64,000 bases of DNA. Source: Gnetum montanum (Eukaryota; Streptophyta; Gnetopsida; Gnetales; Gnetaceae). The stretch lies in NCBI GenBank assembly GCA_015680685.1, contig MNCI01014218.1, positions 1 to 64,000 on the forward strand, given 5' to 3'. Positions 35,087 through 45,259 of the stretch are shown here, piece after piece. The number at the start of each line of letters is the position of its first letter. Position 1 is the first letter of the stretch. Below the pieces are notes generated by a model. The model was not told where the DNA came from. It searched no databases and saw only the letters and a program-made list of their open reading frames with translations. The translations under genes were made by a program, and so were the position numbers.

Positions 35087-38000
35087 ATGGGCAAGGGAAA
35101 AGAAGTGGAAGGCCAGGGGAGGAAGGGTCCCGACTTGACCTTTGCGGAGGAGACTGAAGCCATGTTGCAGGGCTTGCCCAGGCCAAGGATCCCATCCTGG
35201 CCTGTGACATCCCACAGGTAGGCTCTGAACCCTACCTCTGTTATGATTTCTTTGCTTCTCTTTTTCAGCGTAGAGAGTCTCGGCGTATACGCCGAGCGTA
35301 GAGGGTTTTCGGCATATGGGGTTTTCGACATATACGCCGAGCATAACTGTAAAGCGTAGACTGCGTAATCAGTTTTATCAACGTAAGCATTTTTTCTGCA
35401 CTATTATGTCAGCGTAAGCCACGACATGATTTGTCAACGTGATTTGTTTGTTGTATCAGCGTAAATTCTGTTTACTGTGAAGGCGTATACGCTAAGGATT
35501 TGTTCAGCGTATATGCTGTGCGTGCGCAGTTATCTTTCAGCGTAGACTTGTTTTTCATGTTTCTAGCGTAAACTTGTTTGTTCAGCACCGGCGTAGACTA
35601 TTTACGCTGAAAGAGAACTTAGGCGCATGCGCTGAGGGCTTCTTCAACATACATGCTGTGCGTGAGGGGTTCGGGCGACAGCGTAAAACAGTTCATTGTC
35701 GGCGTATACGCTGAGTTGGGCAGCGTATACGCTTAGTGTACAGCGTATACGCTGAGTTTAAGCAGCGTTTTACGCTAAGTATAAACAGTTTTGCCGGTGT
35801 ATACGCTGGTTTATGCAGCGTATACGCTGAGTGTAAACAGTTAGTAAATTTTTAGATTTTAAATGTTAATTTATGATGTAAACTTTCGCTTTTTGGGCTG
35901 TTTTGAAGCGTGGCTAATTTATCGTGGCGTCATGATTGCTTGCAGGGACAGTAAGCGCTTCCTCCTTGTTGTTGAACTCGTCGGGGTGTTAACATGGGTT
36001 GGCCTCGTTGATGCTGAGGAGCCTCCCCCGCATCTAACCATGGACAACAATGGGGTTTGGTTCAAGGAAGGCGCATGTGAATTTCTGGCCTTCCTGTTAG
36101 ACAATCTCGAGGTGGCCATCTGGTCGAACTTTAGTGAAGTGATTGCATGGAGTGTGCTTGATGCAATGCTGCCGAGAGCTATAGAGGGTGTCGTGGTCTT
36201 CATAGAAGACATTGACAAGGGGCCACTTGTTAATGAGGATGGTACTACCTGCGGGCCCAGGTCAACATGCCCATTGACACACGTGTGGGCGCTATTTCCG
36301 CGAGGGTTAGATTACCTCAACAATACTCTGTTCATAGCTGCCCGTGCGCACACACTGTTCCAGAATCCTCCCAGCATAGTGTACCGAGTGGACAGGTAGG
36401 AATATATAAGTTTATCATTTTCCTTTCGCCATTTGCTGTTTGTTTCTTGGTTTGACACATATTTGTTTACAGGCCGAAGGCCAACCCGGACGGGACATAC
36501 GTTGAGGATGAAGGACTAGCTCTTGCTCGCATCGCCCTGGAGGCATTCATGATGGGCCCCACCCTTTGTGGAATCGTACTGAGTCAAACTAAGGGTGCGA
36601 TCGTCCATTTTCATAAGCAGTTCTCCAGGGCGTTTGCAATGTGCAATGCTCGTGGGTGGCTTCATGAAGACTGGTCGGATAATGGGCCAGTCTTCCCTCG
36701 TGAATTTGGCAGCACATCTAAATCCACCACTAACGATAAATGATAACATTTCCTAGATATGTTAGTGGGTTTATCTGACTGTTTGGAGTTACGCTGATAT
36801 GATCATTTTAAATTGCTTTTACAGTTGATGTACCTCCCAGTGGGGATCCAGCGACAACCGGACGAACCGAGACTACTTTGTCGATGAAGTTTGGGGAGGT
36901 GACTAAGGCTCAAAAGTGGTTGCGTAGACAAGCTCCACCATCCATCACTCATTACTTGGATAATGCCGGCCTCATGGAGCTCTTTATGACGCCGAGTCCT
37001 GACGTATCCATAGGGGAGATGATTGGGATCGTGGATTCCTTTAATGAGTCTGTCTCACACTACAGCACTCGGATTAAGGGTGTCAAGGTAGTTTTTCATC
37101 TATCGCCCGTGTTCTTTTCCAACTTATTTGGTGTACCGACAGATAGTTTAAATGTAGTATTAGACAGATCTCATAAAGAGCTCCAGACGATTCGTGAATT
37201 AGAAGATTGGCTAGGCGTGGCCAAGGGTGCCAAGGGATTCCCGATGCAGGGGAAAGCAAAAGTTGTGGAAGTGAACAAATTATATACCCTATTCAGGGCA
37301 TGGGTATTCCCTAAAACCCTTTCCTAGGTGAGGAGTCTTGGGGTTGAGGCTGTTCGTGTCATGCGAACTGTCTTGGAGATGGGCATGCAATATAACTGGG
37401 CCCAATTTTTGTTGTCGGGCATGCACAAGGAGATAGTGCGGTTGCGTTCGAACGTCGAGGCGCAGTCCCACTTTACCTTTGCATTCTTCACCGGTTACCT
37501 TTTTGCCAAGTTCCTAGTAGTTCGTGCAGACAACAAGTTTGTTCTGCGGGATCGGGGTCAATTATCCCGCTCGTGGATCAATCACTTGTTTGAGACAGCT
37601 AAATCCCAAGATGCACCTAAAGGCATTGATGAATCCTCTTCTATTACTATGGGGGGATCATCTGGCGCTTCAATCCACACATGTGATAGTTTGGGATTGG
37701 AGCCAGATGATGTACCCTACACTGCTAGAAGGGCAGAATGGGTCATCAAGGAGACCGTCGGCCAAGCTAAGTCAAAGTTAAAAAGGTCTGAACGCACAAA
37801 TGAGGAAGTCTTCGGTGTGAACCAGCCACGCGTGAAGCGCATACGCTTCAAGATGCCTGGTGAGCTCACCCACTTATTGTTTTATCATTTTCATTTTGTT
37901 TATAACTTTTACTTCAATCGCTTACGTGTCATTGATATTTTTGGCTTGATTTTAAAAAAGTGAGGAAGCAGGCTTTAGAGACTATCACCGAGGAGGAGGA

Positions 38001-39525
38001 GACCAACACAGAGAAGAATAACGAGGAGGAAAACATAGAGAAGAGCCAGGGCAGGGGAACGGAGGAGTTAAAGGAGAACACCACGGAAACAGAGCCGTTG
38101 GATGATCAGGATGGTATCAACCAGATGTTCAGCAGCTTCCTCAAGGGAGATCTGGATTTGGGTGACCCCTCAGAGGGTGACAAGGAGCATGGTATGTTCT
38201 CTTTTTATTTCATTTTGTCCTGTTAGCTGTCATTTCTACTGCATTTTATTTTCACATTTTTGTTTTTTCAAACGAAGGCAGCGAGACCAGAACGGTGCGC
38301 TTGGATGTACCCATGAAGACGGTCCCCCTTGAGAGGACCGCTGAGGTTAGTTCCTGCACCCGTGAGCCATTTACTTGGTTGGAGATGCCAAGTAAAATGG
38401 ACTTTGTGGCTGGAATCGCGGAGGAAGTTGTTGAACGGATCTAGGAGACCCATCCTGATATAGGTATAAATCATGTAGAGGTTTGGAGTTTCCCATCTTT
38501 TTTATATTGTTTTAACACTTGTATTTTTTGCATGGGTAGGTGCTCAATTGAGATGGGATCCCTCTGAAAGCATTAGCATAGAAATTTTAACCACGCTTTC
38601 TCCAGAAGTGGAACAGGTGCTAAGGCCTGTTTACGAGGGAGTTGCAGAAGGCCTTGTGCACAACGCTAAGTTGTTATGGACTTGTAGGCATTCCATTGAG
38701 CAGTTGTGGCTGCAAATACAAGCAAAAGAAAAGGCGGTCTCTAAGTTGTCAGTGGAACATGACAATCTGAAGGCTCGGTACAAGTTCGTCGCTGCCAAAC
38801 TAAGCGAAGATCGCTCCTGGTGAACGTCCAAGGTTACGTACACTAGGTATTGGAATCTACTGAATCTTCATGCATTGCTAACTCAGAGAATGGCAGAGCA
38901 CAAAGCCCAAATTGATCTCCTGAACCTTAAATGTCAAGATTGGAAAGCCTTCGCTTCCAAGGTTCGTAAGTGGGGTCAGGATGAGAAAAATCACAAACAT
39001 TACTACAAGAAGTCGTTGAAAGAGGTGTCTGTTGAAAAACGCCAACTAGAGATGTTTGTGGAAGGTTTAGGTTTGCGTTCTGCCTTCGATACTTTTGCTC
39101 AAAATACAACTGTGGAAATGGAGTTGCCTACAAGGGTGATCACAACTGCTTCTGGGGAAACATCGGTGGGTGAGTTTCCTCTGAAACGTCCTACCTAGTC
39201 GGCTGTCGACAAAGGCAAGACTTTGGCAGACGTCGACTTAGGCCTTGATGGGACAGATTGGGCCAGCGTTTCAGAAGAGGAAATCCTTCGTCGGCTGGAA
39301 TTCAGCTTAGGGGGATCTCCTATGGTAAGCGTTTTGTCCTTATGAAGTTAATTTATTGAATAACGTTTAAAATTTTGACATTCGCTTATTCTTATGTTGG
39401 TTGTTTGTTTTTGGTATTTTCAGGATGAAGGTGGCGATGATGCCCAAGAAGCTGGCCCCAGTGGAGTAGGGGCCCCTGACGCTGGTGGATCCAAAGGGGA
39501 CGACCCTCCCGCCCCGGATGTTTAG
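35087..39525 (+). pseudogene. Eight-exon antisense gene: FCP1/NIF-like domain, unidentified middle domain, coiled coil
   Basis: Gene model from splice sites: exons 35087-35217, 35946-36395, 36473-36699, 36825-37859, 37961-38191, 38278-38463, 38540-39324 and 39424-39525. All introns are GT-AG, phases agree at every junction, and the sum is 3147 nt (1049 codons with stop). Four premature stops remain (37325, 38442, 38821, 39196). Exon 1 gives MGKGKEVEGQG. Exon 2 reads RFLLVVELVGVLTW, GACEFLAFLLDNLEVAIWS and LFIAARAHTLFQNPPSIVY, the layout of plant FCP1/NIF-like HAD phosphatases. The catalytic DxD is ELV, however, and the late DD is AA, so no phosphatase activity is expected. Exon 4 has a W-LRRQAPPSITHYLD ... 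FSNLFGVPTD domain of unclear family; I suspect the plant mobile/transposon-protein kind found in extra ORFs of gypsy elements. Exons 5-8 are acidic and coiled-coil. A diverged copy is at 53750-58825. Confidence 0.7.
35270..35845 (+). repeat. GCGTATACGC palindrome array in intron 1 of the antisense gene
   Basis: About nine GCGTATACGC-type palindromes (e.g. AGCGTATACGCTGAG) and many GCGTAGAC/GCGTAAAC half-words fill intron 1. Similar half-words are in the 5' UTR (34865-35080). The same palindrome marks the leader fragment at 28990-29335 and the gag start at 43545-43600. Confidence 0.8.
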
Positions 39526-39767
39526 CGTTTTAATTTTTAAGTTTTTGTTGTTTTTTTGACCCACATTTATATGGGAATTGTGACTTGAAAATTTTGAGAT
39601 GGATGAAAATAGTTGAGACTTGTAATTGTACAACATTGCATGTAAGGAAATTTTTGTTGATTTTGAACTTAATTGTAAACACGACACGACAATGTAAAAT
39701 GTTTTGGCTTGTTTTTATTTTAAGTGCAACGCGGAAATATAATTATAAAAGATAAACAAAAACCAAG

Positions 39768-40055
39768 TACTAGTTTATGGCCATTTCGGGCCCCATGTCT
39801 AGTTTATGGCCATTTCGGGCTCCATGTCTAGTTTATGGTCATTTCGGGATCCAGTGTAATCAAGAAATATGTTGAAGGATGCGGATAGATTTCTTGGTCA
39901 ACCGATCATTGCTAATCGTGGCTAGTTTTACGTCATTGCGGACATGCTAGTTTAACGTCATTTCGGACTCGGAGTGTAGCTTAGTGTTTTTTGATTTGTC
40001 GTAGTTTAGCGTCATTTTGGACGGGTTATAGTTTAAGGTCGTTTCGGACTGACGG
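39768..40055 (+). repeat. Minisatellite cluster 3 (between antisense gene end and protease end)
   Basis: Seven copies with the core TAGTTTAnGGTCATTTCGG occur, first as TAGTTTATGGCCATTTCGGG (three close copies), then as TAGTTTAACGTCATTTCGGA forms. It separates the convergent 3' ends of the antisense gene (39525) and gag-pro (40064). Confidence 0.8.
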
Positions 40056-40063
40056 TGTCGCTA

Positions 40064-41349
40064 TTATTGTAATAGTTTTTTGATTTTCTTCTTTTTGATG
40101 TTAGGCGATATGTCAACAGGTATGATTCTGTATTCAGCATCCCCTTTGCTAATCACGTTGAATGGTAACTCTATCCAAGGGACGTCTGATGGAGTGGTTT
40201 CTGTGTTAGTGTTTTCAGATTTCTTGGTAGTTGTTGCGAATTCTGTGTTAGTTTCTAATTGGGAAGCCATATGTGCAATATCAGACATAGGCATTTTTGT
40301 TTTAAGAGGCTCTTGTTCCGTATCTAAAGGTTTACTGCTTACTGGTGGTTACAGATGCTTGTCATTTCGGCTAGGCTTTTCGTGCTCAACCTCTGAGCCC
40401 TGGTCCATGTCCATGTGTGAAATGATAGGAGTAGCTGCTTCCCCGTGTATGATGATTTCACTGCCCTCATAAGGCAGGTGAATTTCTTGGTGTATAGGGG
40501 AGGAGACAGCTCTCAGTTGGGCCAACCAGGGTCTTCCCAATATTAGGTTGAATCCTGGCATTTCATCGACCACCAGGAAATCGGCAGATGTAGGGAACTG
40601 GTCTCCCGCTATGAAATCCAAGGTTATTGTGCCTTTTACTATTACGCGTGACCCACGGAATGACTTTAAACATGTAGTTACGGTTGGTTTAATTAACTCA
40701 GTAAGCCCCAATTGTTCAATGATGGGGTATGGTACAACATTTGTTGATCGTCTACATGGACCCTATGTATCTTGAACTGGTTTATACGTATCGTTATGAA
40801 CATGGGGGCTGTCGTATTCTCCCCTGTTTTCTTGTCCATCTTAATGTTGTCGTCATGAAAGCTTAAAGGCTTAGGAGTAGTCCCATGAGGTGAGTTCATC
40901 ACCGCATGAATGGAGGGTTCATTTGGGGGCAAGTCCTCACTTACCGGGATTGACGTTAACATATGTACCAAAGCTTCCCTATGTGTTTGGGATGTTAGAA
41001 CCAAGTCGTACAAGCTTAGTGAAGTGTTCTTTTGCTTCAATGCTTGGGTGACTTGTGTCAAAGCTGTTGCGAAATCCCTGCTGTTGGGGACGTTTTTATT
41101 AGCGGTGACTGGGTCCATTGGACCCAACAATTTTATTTCACGTTTTGTTGATTTATCATTCTTGTTCAGAACTGTCGTTTTAGGTGATTCATGTTTTTCA
41201 GATGATTCACCTTCGTTGCCTACGTCTGGTTGGTCGTTGGATGACGACATGGGTACGGAGTGAAGTGGAGTGGGCTTAGGTGGCCCCATAGCTAGCCGTT
41301 GACGTTCCTTCTCCACACGTTCACGTGTAAGCCTATCTACTAGGTGTTC
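40064..41349 (-). pseudogene. Aspartic protease region of the Tat-like element, frameshifted at the active site
   Basis: The frame 41316-40693 has a long hydrophilic start and a folded part APMFITIRINQFKIHRVHVDD. In the old relative (52440-52510) the same place reads IDDGAATNVIPLSIIE. Here about five bases are missing after the DD, which removes the active-site Gly and shifts the frame. The next frame continues as NVVPYPIIEQLGLTELI, SADFLVVDEMPGFNLILG and IHQEIHLPYEGSEIIIHG. It is then interrupted by TAA at 40349 (Gln CAA to TAA would explain it) and ends at 40064. The protease would cut the polyprotein. In this family the motif is DDG rather than the usual DSG/DTG. Confidence 0.75.
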
Positions 41350-41763
41350 TCATGTGTGGCATGGAGGTGGAGCTGGCCTTGGAGCCTTAGGTTGCCTTGG
41401 GACCCTTACCACATACGGAGCTGGGCGGGGTTGCGATTGGACAGTCAGATATGATTGGGCAGAAGGCTGGCCAGGTATCCTAATGATGTAGGGGGTTGGT
41501 TTGCCTTTCGTCTGTGAGGTGGAGGCTTGGTAATCATTAGGACTTTCGGGTATTCTAATGACATACGAAGTTGGTTTTGGCGGAGGTTGAACCTCCGCTG
41601 TTGCGACTGCTGGTGGTACTCGGACTACGAAAGGGGCGGGCCGAGTAGAAGGGGTCGGTGCATTTGAGGGGGTGACTGGAGGGACGTGCACCATGTATGG
41701 TTTTTCACGCGTCATGGGGTTGGATGTGGGTATGGCCTAGGGTACTCGGACAACGTATGGCTG
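41350..41763 (-). pseudogene. Gag-protease linker with a seven-fold (Y/F)VVRVP motif
   Basis: The linker and the gag end share a short motif: QFVIQIPP, PYVVRVP, PYMVHVPP, PFVVRVPP, SYVIRIPE, PYIIRIPG and PYVVRVPR. The copies are spaced 15-35 residues by Pro/Ser/Thr-rich stretches. The frame is the same as gag, with stops at 41764, near 41738 and at 41350 (TGA, probable Arg CGA). The alternating hydrophobic/basic motif could form beta strands or bind partners. The function is unknown to me. Confidence 0.65.
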
Positions 41764-43602
41764 CTACGTGGTACATGGTGGTTGAGACATGGGCATGGAT
41801 ACAGCAGGAGGAATCTGAATTACGAACTGCCTATTAGGTGTTCCCTGTTTATATTGGGGGTAGATAGTGTTAATGTTGGGTGTATCGGAATCATCATCAA
41901 GGCAGATTGTATTGATGACGTACGGTGCCTCTTTGGTGTTCAGGGGGTCTTTATACACCTCCATAGCCTGATTCTGTGGTTGGACCGGATTAGCCTCATC
42001 AAAAGTGACTTGGCCTTCATCGATCATTCGCTGAATATCCTGCTTCAAGGTGAAACAGTAATCTGTACCGTGCCTATTGCGTTGCTGGTAGTCGCAAAAG
42101 CAATCCATTCTGAAACCTTTGGGTACGGGAGGCTCATTTGGTGTTTCTAGGCTTGGATTCTGAACGAGTTGACAGAACCGGTCATGTCTTTGGATGGCCG
42201 TAGGGGACAACTGTTTATGTTTCATTAACCCAGCTTTCAGGAGTTGATCGAAAAGCTGGGATGGCTTCATTGGCAGAGGCGTATATTGAGAGGGTTCTTT
42301 CCTCTCGAAGTTTCGCGTACGGTTTATTGTTAGGTTTTGGGATGATGATGATTCCGACATGGTCATGGGAGCAGGTTTATTATAGTTAGTAGGGGTTGCT
42401 GACGGTTTGTTTTGTTGTTGCGTCCCTGCTATCGCCGCTATAGTTGCCTTAGCCTTCTCTTTATCTTTTTTAGTGTGTTGGTTTTTAAAGGCTAAGTATG
42501 CAGGGTCATGACTATTTTGGGCTACCTCTTCTATGTTTTTAATTTGTACAAATGTTTGGTTAAGATTACGCATGTTAAGGTAGTATAGCTTGGATTTAAA
42601 GAAATCGTTAACGGCCCCTTTTAGAATAGTAAGCAGGTAGGTCTGGGAGATTGGCTCATGTAGCTCATTGAGGGCAGCACTCCACCTCTGAATGAATTTC
42701 TGTACAGGTTCAAGTGGTGCTTGCCTGACTTGTATGAGGCTGTCCAGTGTGGCCTCAGGTTTCAAGTTGTACTTGAACCGGGTCACAAACTTGTGTAATA
42801 AGTCTTCCAAGGAGAAGATGGAATTCCTTGGCAGGGCCCGGTACCAGTCGAGTGCTCTCCCTGCGAGGGACATGGGGAACACTCGGAGAATGGCATGGGG
42901 CCATGCCTGTAGCAACGCACATTCTAACCTAAACGTTATGAGATGGGCATTGGGGTCCATCTCCCCGTTATACTTGGTTAGCGTTGGTATGGATATGCCT
43001 TTGGGTAAGGTTAAGGGTGGGACAGAAGAGCTGATGGGGTCATCGTGGTAGAAGTCCACTACCTTCAGCTCCCTGTCGGCGGCCATTTTGAGGCGCTTTA
43101 CCTCGTCAGTCAATTCTTGCATCAGTTTTTTGGTGTCCGCCCAATCTTGGGCACTCGGTGTCATGGTGGTTTTAGGTTGTGGTAGATTATACAGGTTAGA
43201 TTGCTGGATGGTGGGTTGAAAGGCCGAAAGTTGTGCGGTCGGTGGTTGTGCTTGTGAAAATTTTGCAGTGGATGGCACTAAGGACGACACGTTATAAGAG
43301 AAAGGCTGTTGTTGCTGCGGTTGCGGTGGTATTTGGGGAATATTGGCTGGTGGAATCGTGTGGGATGGCGCATGGGGGTGAGAAGGTTGGTGTGACGGCA
43401 CACCCATCGCTGGCCATTGCCCGGCCACGTTGTGCGAAGGGACTCCTTGTTGGGTTATGGCGGTCGAGGGGGCTGCATTCGTTTGAATGTGCAGCATGTA
43501 GTGAGCGGATGTGGATGCTGGTATCACGTGTGGTATCACGTGCGTATACGCTGCGGGTGTGGACTTGGGCGTATACGCTGGGCGTATATGCTGGAACTGC
43601 AT
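41764..43602 (-). CDS. Gag of the Tat-like element
   Basis: A 612-codon open frame, the longest in the window. Residues 1-150 are Pro/Gln/His-rich low complexity. The first ~25 residues are encoded by the GCGTATACGC repeat and may not be native. A coiled-coil-like piece (KKLMQELTDEVKRLKMAADRE) precedes the gag core at about residues 205-340 (GRALDWYRALPRNSIFSLED, then KFVTRFKYNL). Near residue 510 is a knuckle-like CFCDYQQRNRHGTDYC. The old relative has YRYHKLPCHDIYFC here, so the family pattern is probably CxxH-x4-H-x4-C and this copy has Gln for the first His. Gag packs element RNA in particles. The frame is intact but the first residues and start are uncertain. Confidence 0.85.
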   Translation of the reverse strand: MQFQHIRPAYTPKSTPAAYTHVIPHVIPASTSAHYMLHIQTNAAPSTAITQQGVPSHNVAGQWPAMGVPSHQPSHPHAPSHTIPPANIPQIPPQPQQQQPFSYNVSSLVPSTAKFSQAQPPTAQLSAFQPTIQQSNLYNLPQPKTTMTPSAQDWADTKKLMQELTDEVKRLKMAADRELKVVDFYHDDPISSSVPPLTLPKGISIPTLTKYNGEMDPNAHLITFRLECALLQAWPHAILRVFPMSLAGRALDWYRALPRNSIFSLEDLLHKFVTRFKYNLKPEATLDSLIQVRQAPLEPVQKFIQRWSAALNELHEPISQTYLLTILKGAVNDFFKSKLYYLNMRNLNQTFVQIKNIEEVAQNSHDPAYLAFKNQHTKKDKEKAKATIAAIAGTQQQNKPSATPTNYNKPAPMTMSESSSSQNLTINRTRNFERKEPSQYTPLPMKPSQLFDQLLKAGLMKHKQLSPTAIQRHDRFCQLVQNPSLETPNEPPVPKGFRMDCFCDYQQRNRHGTDYCFTLKQDIQRMIDEGQVTFDEANPVQPQNQAMEVYKDPLNTKEAPYVINTICLDDDSDTPNINTIYPQYKQGTPNRQFVIQIPPAVSMPMSQPPCTT

Positions 43603-43655
43603 ACTTAGTAAAAATTAAGCATTTGATCTTCGAAGTTGCCATGTTTGACACCAAA

Positions 43656-43735
43656 TGTAGCTATGGTCATCTGGAGTCGCAGGGACCTACTTCTTGTTGG
43701 ACAAGTACCAAGCTCAAAATTTTTGTGGTGTTTCA
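43656..43735 (-). repeat. Truncated 5' LTR of the Tat-like element
   Basis: About 80 bases match the end of the LTR at 29395-29474, ending in CTACA on the minus strand, followed by the primer-site-like TTTGGTGTCAAACATGGC. Beyond 43735 the match stops abruptly, so the 5' LTR lost most of its length. Confidence 0.6.
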
Positions 43736-43739
43736 ATTG

Positions 43740-44358
43740 TCTCAGCTTTCGATAATAGGGTAACATCGGAACAGGAAGAAAACCCAAGAAGAAAACATCC
43801 AAGAACCCAAGAGAATGGCCAACACAAAAGCATCAAGTTCCCTTGAAGTCACACCCTTTTCAAACCTTGAGTCCTTCCTTAGTTTGAGAAGTGCCCCGTC
43901 ACCAGTTTGTTAAAGTTCTTGTTAGAAAGAGACTATACATTTCCAAGCCAAGAGAGACCATAGAACTTGTGGATGGATGGATGAAGTGAACTCATTGCCT
44001 ACCATATCAAAAGAACATACCTTAGTATCAACATCATGACTTAAAGGTAAAAACCAAACATTAGCAATCAATGAAAAATAGTTCATACCATCGAGAGGAA
44101 CACTTATTGGGTGACAAACTTACAGGATGGTTAACACACACAAACACACATAAAAAATGGAAAATTATAACGATGTTGTAAAACAAAAATAAGAAAAGTT
44201 AAAGAAATTTGTAAAACAAAAAAAAGAAAAGTTAAAGAAATTTATAAAACAAAACTGAGAAAAGTTAAAGAAATTTGTAAAACAAATATGTGTAAGAAAA
44301 AAATGTGGAAAACAAAAACGTATAAAAAAATTTAAAAAGAACTGAGGGCCTCCAATGA
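43740..44358 (-). other. Untranslated region of the split minus-strand element
   Basis: On the minus strand a T-rich tandem repeat lies at 44310-44170 (unit AATTTCTTTAACTTTTCT, about four copies). It is followed by a block like 63150-63220 (GGGTGTGACTTCAAGGGAAC here). It then reaches the nested element. Confidence 0.55.
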
Positions 44359-45255
44359 TCAGCATAGGTGGCCATCTCCCCCATGACTGAATTGTAAGGG
44401 AGAGATCTGAAATAATGAATGTCTATTTGAATTTCGTAAAAGTGCCCAACTTCTCCCAATTGATGTTCTTAGATTAAGGGGTGGAAGTTGGTGATGCTCA
44501 TATTCCAATGTGTCTATGCCTTCGTTGTTAGCATGAGTTGTTTTCCCAGTTCGCTCCATGCATATTGGGTTGCTCTTTTGACTAGCTGTCAACCACGGGG
44601 TGTCTACTACTTGTGTGGTTGCTACATACATGCACTTTTGAATTTGTGTTTCTTGGGCACACCGATTACATGGAAGAGATGCTGAACATTCTTCCATGTG
44701 ATCACCCTCTGAGTCACTATATGTGATGCATAGAACTTTCTTCTTCTCGATCTTTTCATAAATTTTTATCTTAGATATCTGCAAGGAAAGATCACGGATC
44801 CCTAGGTACGTATCTACTGTACTTAGCCATGGCCTTCCCATTATAATTAGGAAGTCCCCTTCGTTGTTGTTGATTTAAATGACCAGGAAATCAGCTAGGT
44901 AGGACCAACCACAAACAGTGCTAATAATGTCCTCCACAAATCCCAAGGGAATGGTGATGGACTGGTCTGCCAACTCTAGTTGGATGTTGATCTTCTTAAG
45001 TTGGGGTAGCTTCCAGGCTTGATACATCTCTCGTGAAATTAGGTTGACTTCGGAACTTGAGTCAAGAAGAGCCTTATGTGGTTTATTCCTGGTGATTTGT
45101 AGGTAGATTAAGGGACTTCTAGAATTAGTTAGTTTCCTGGGAAGGTGGCCTACCTTGATCCAGTCGATTACGGTATGCGTTAACATAACCGTATGCGTAC
45201 AACTCTGTTGGACTGAAGGGTGCTCAGAAGTTTTAGATGGTGGAGGAGTGTACAT
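44359..45255 (-). pseudogene. Aspartic protease region of the split minus-strand element
   Basis: The frame 45255-44875 contains PHKALLDSSSEVNLISREMY, an aspartic-protease active-site block in which the usual DSG is DSS. It then has the flap-like part and SYLADFLVI. After a TAA (44875) the next frame has NNEGDFLIMGRPWLSTVDTY, the C-terminal LIMGRPWL block. A Cys/Thr-rich tail follows and ends at 44359 without RT. The Gly-to-Ser change and the stop suggest it is inactive. Confidence 0.75.
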
Positions 45256-45259
45256 AGGC

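Larger units (their letters stand above)
29395..43735 (-). mobile_element. Tat-like Ty3/gypsy retrotransposon with an antisense gene, nested in the split element
   Basis: Reading from the right on the minus strand, first comes a truncated 5' LTR (43735-43656), then a short leader, gag (43602), a repeat-rich linker and protease (to 40064). Next is a 5.7-kb insert carrying a plus-strand gene (35087-39525). After it come RT, two RNase H domains and integrase (34389-30903), a minisatellite (30880-30515), the polypurine tract and the 3' LTR (29981-29395). The second, archaeal-type RNase H is the hallmark of the Tat group. Gag-to-pol order, the intron-like gap before RT and the minisatellites recall Ogre-type Tat elements. 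No clean target duplication was found for the whole insert. The 5' LTR is cut, so the outer ends are uncertain by some tens of bases. Confidence 0.8.

Noticed and set aside
34822-39525. Antisense gene as an independent DNA transposon or Pack-type capture inserted in pol
   Set aside because: No terminal inverted repeats or target duplication are visible at its borders, and the same gene is in the same place in a second, older element. Not fully excluded.
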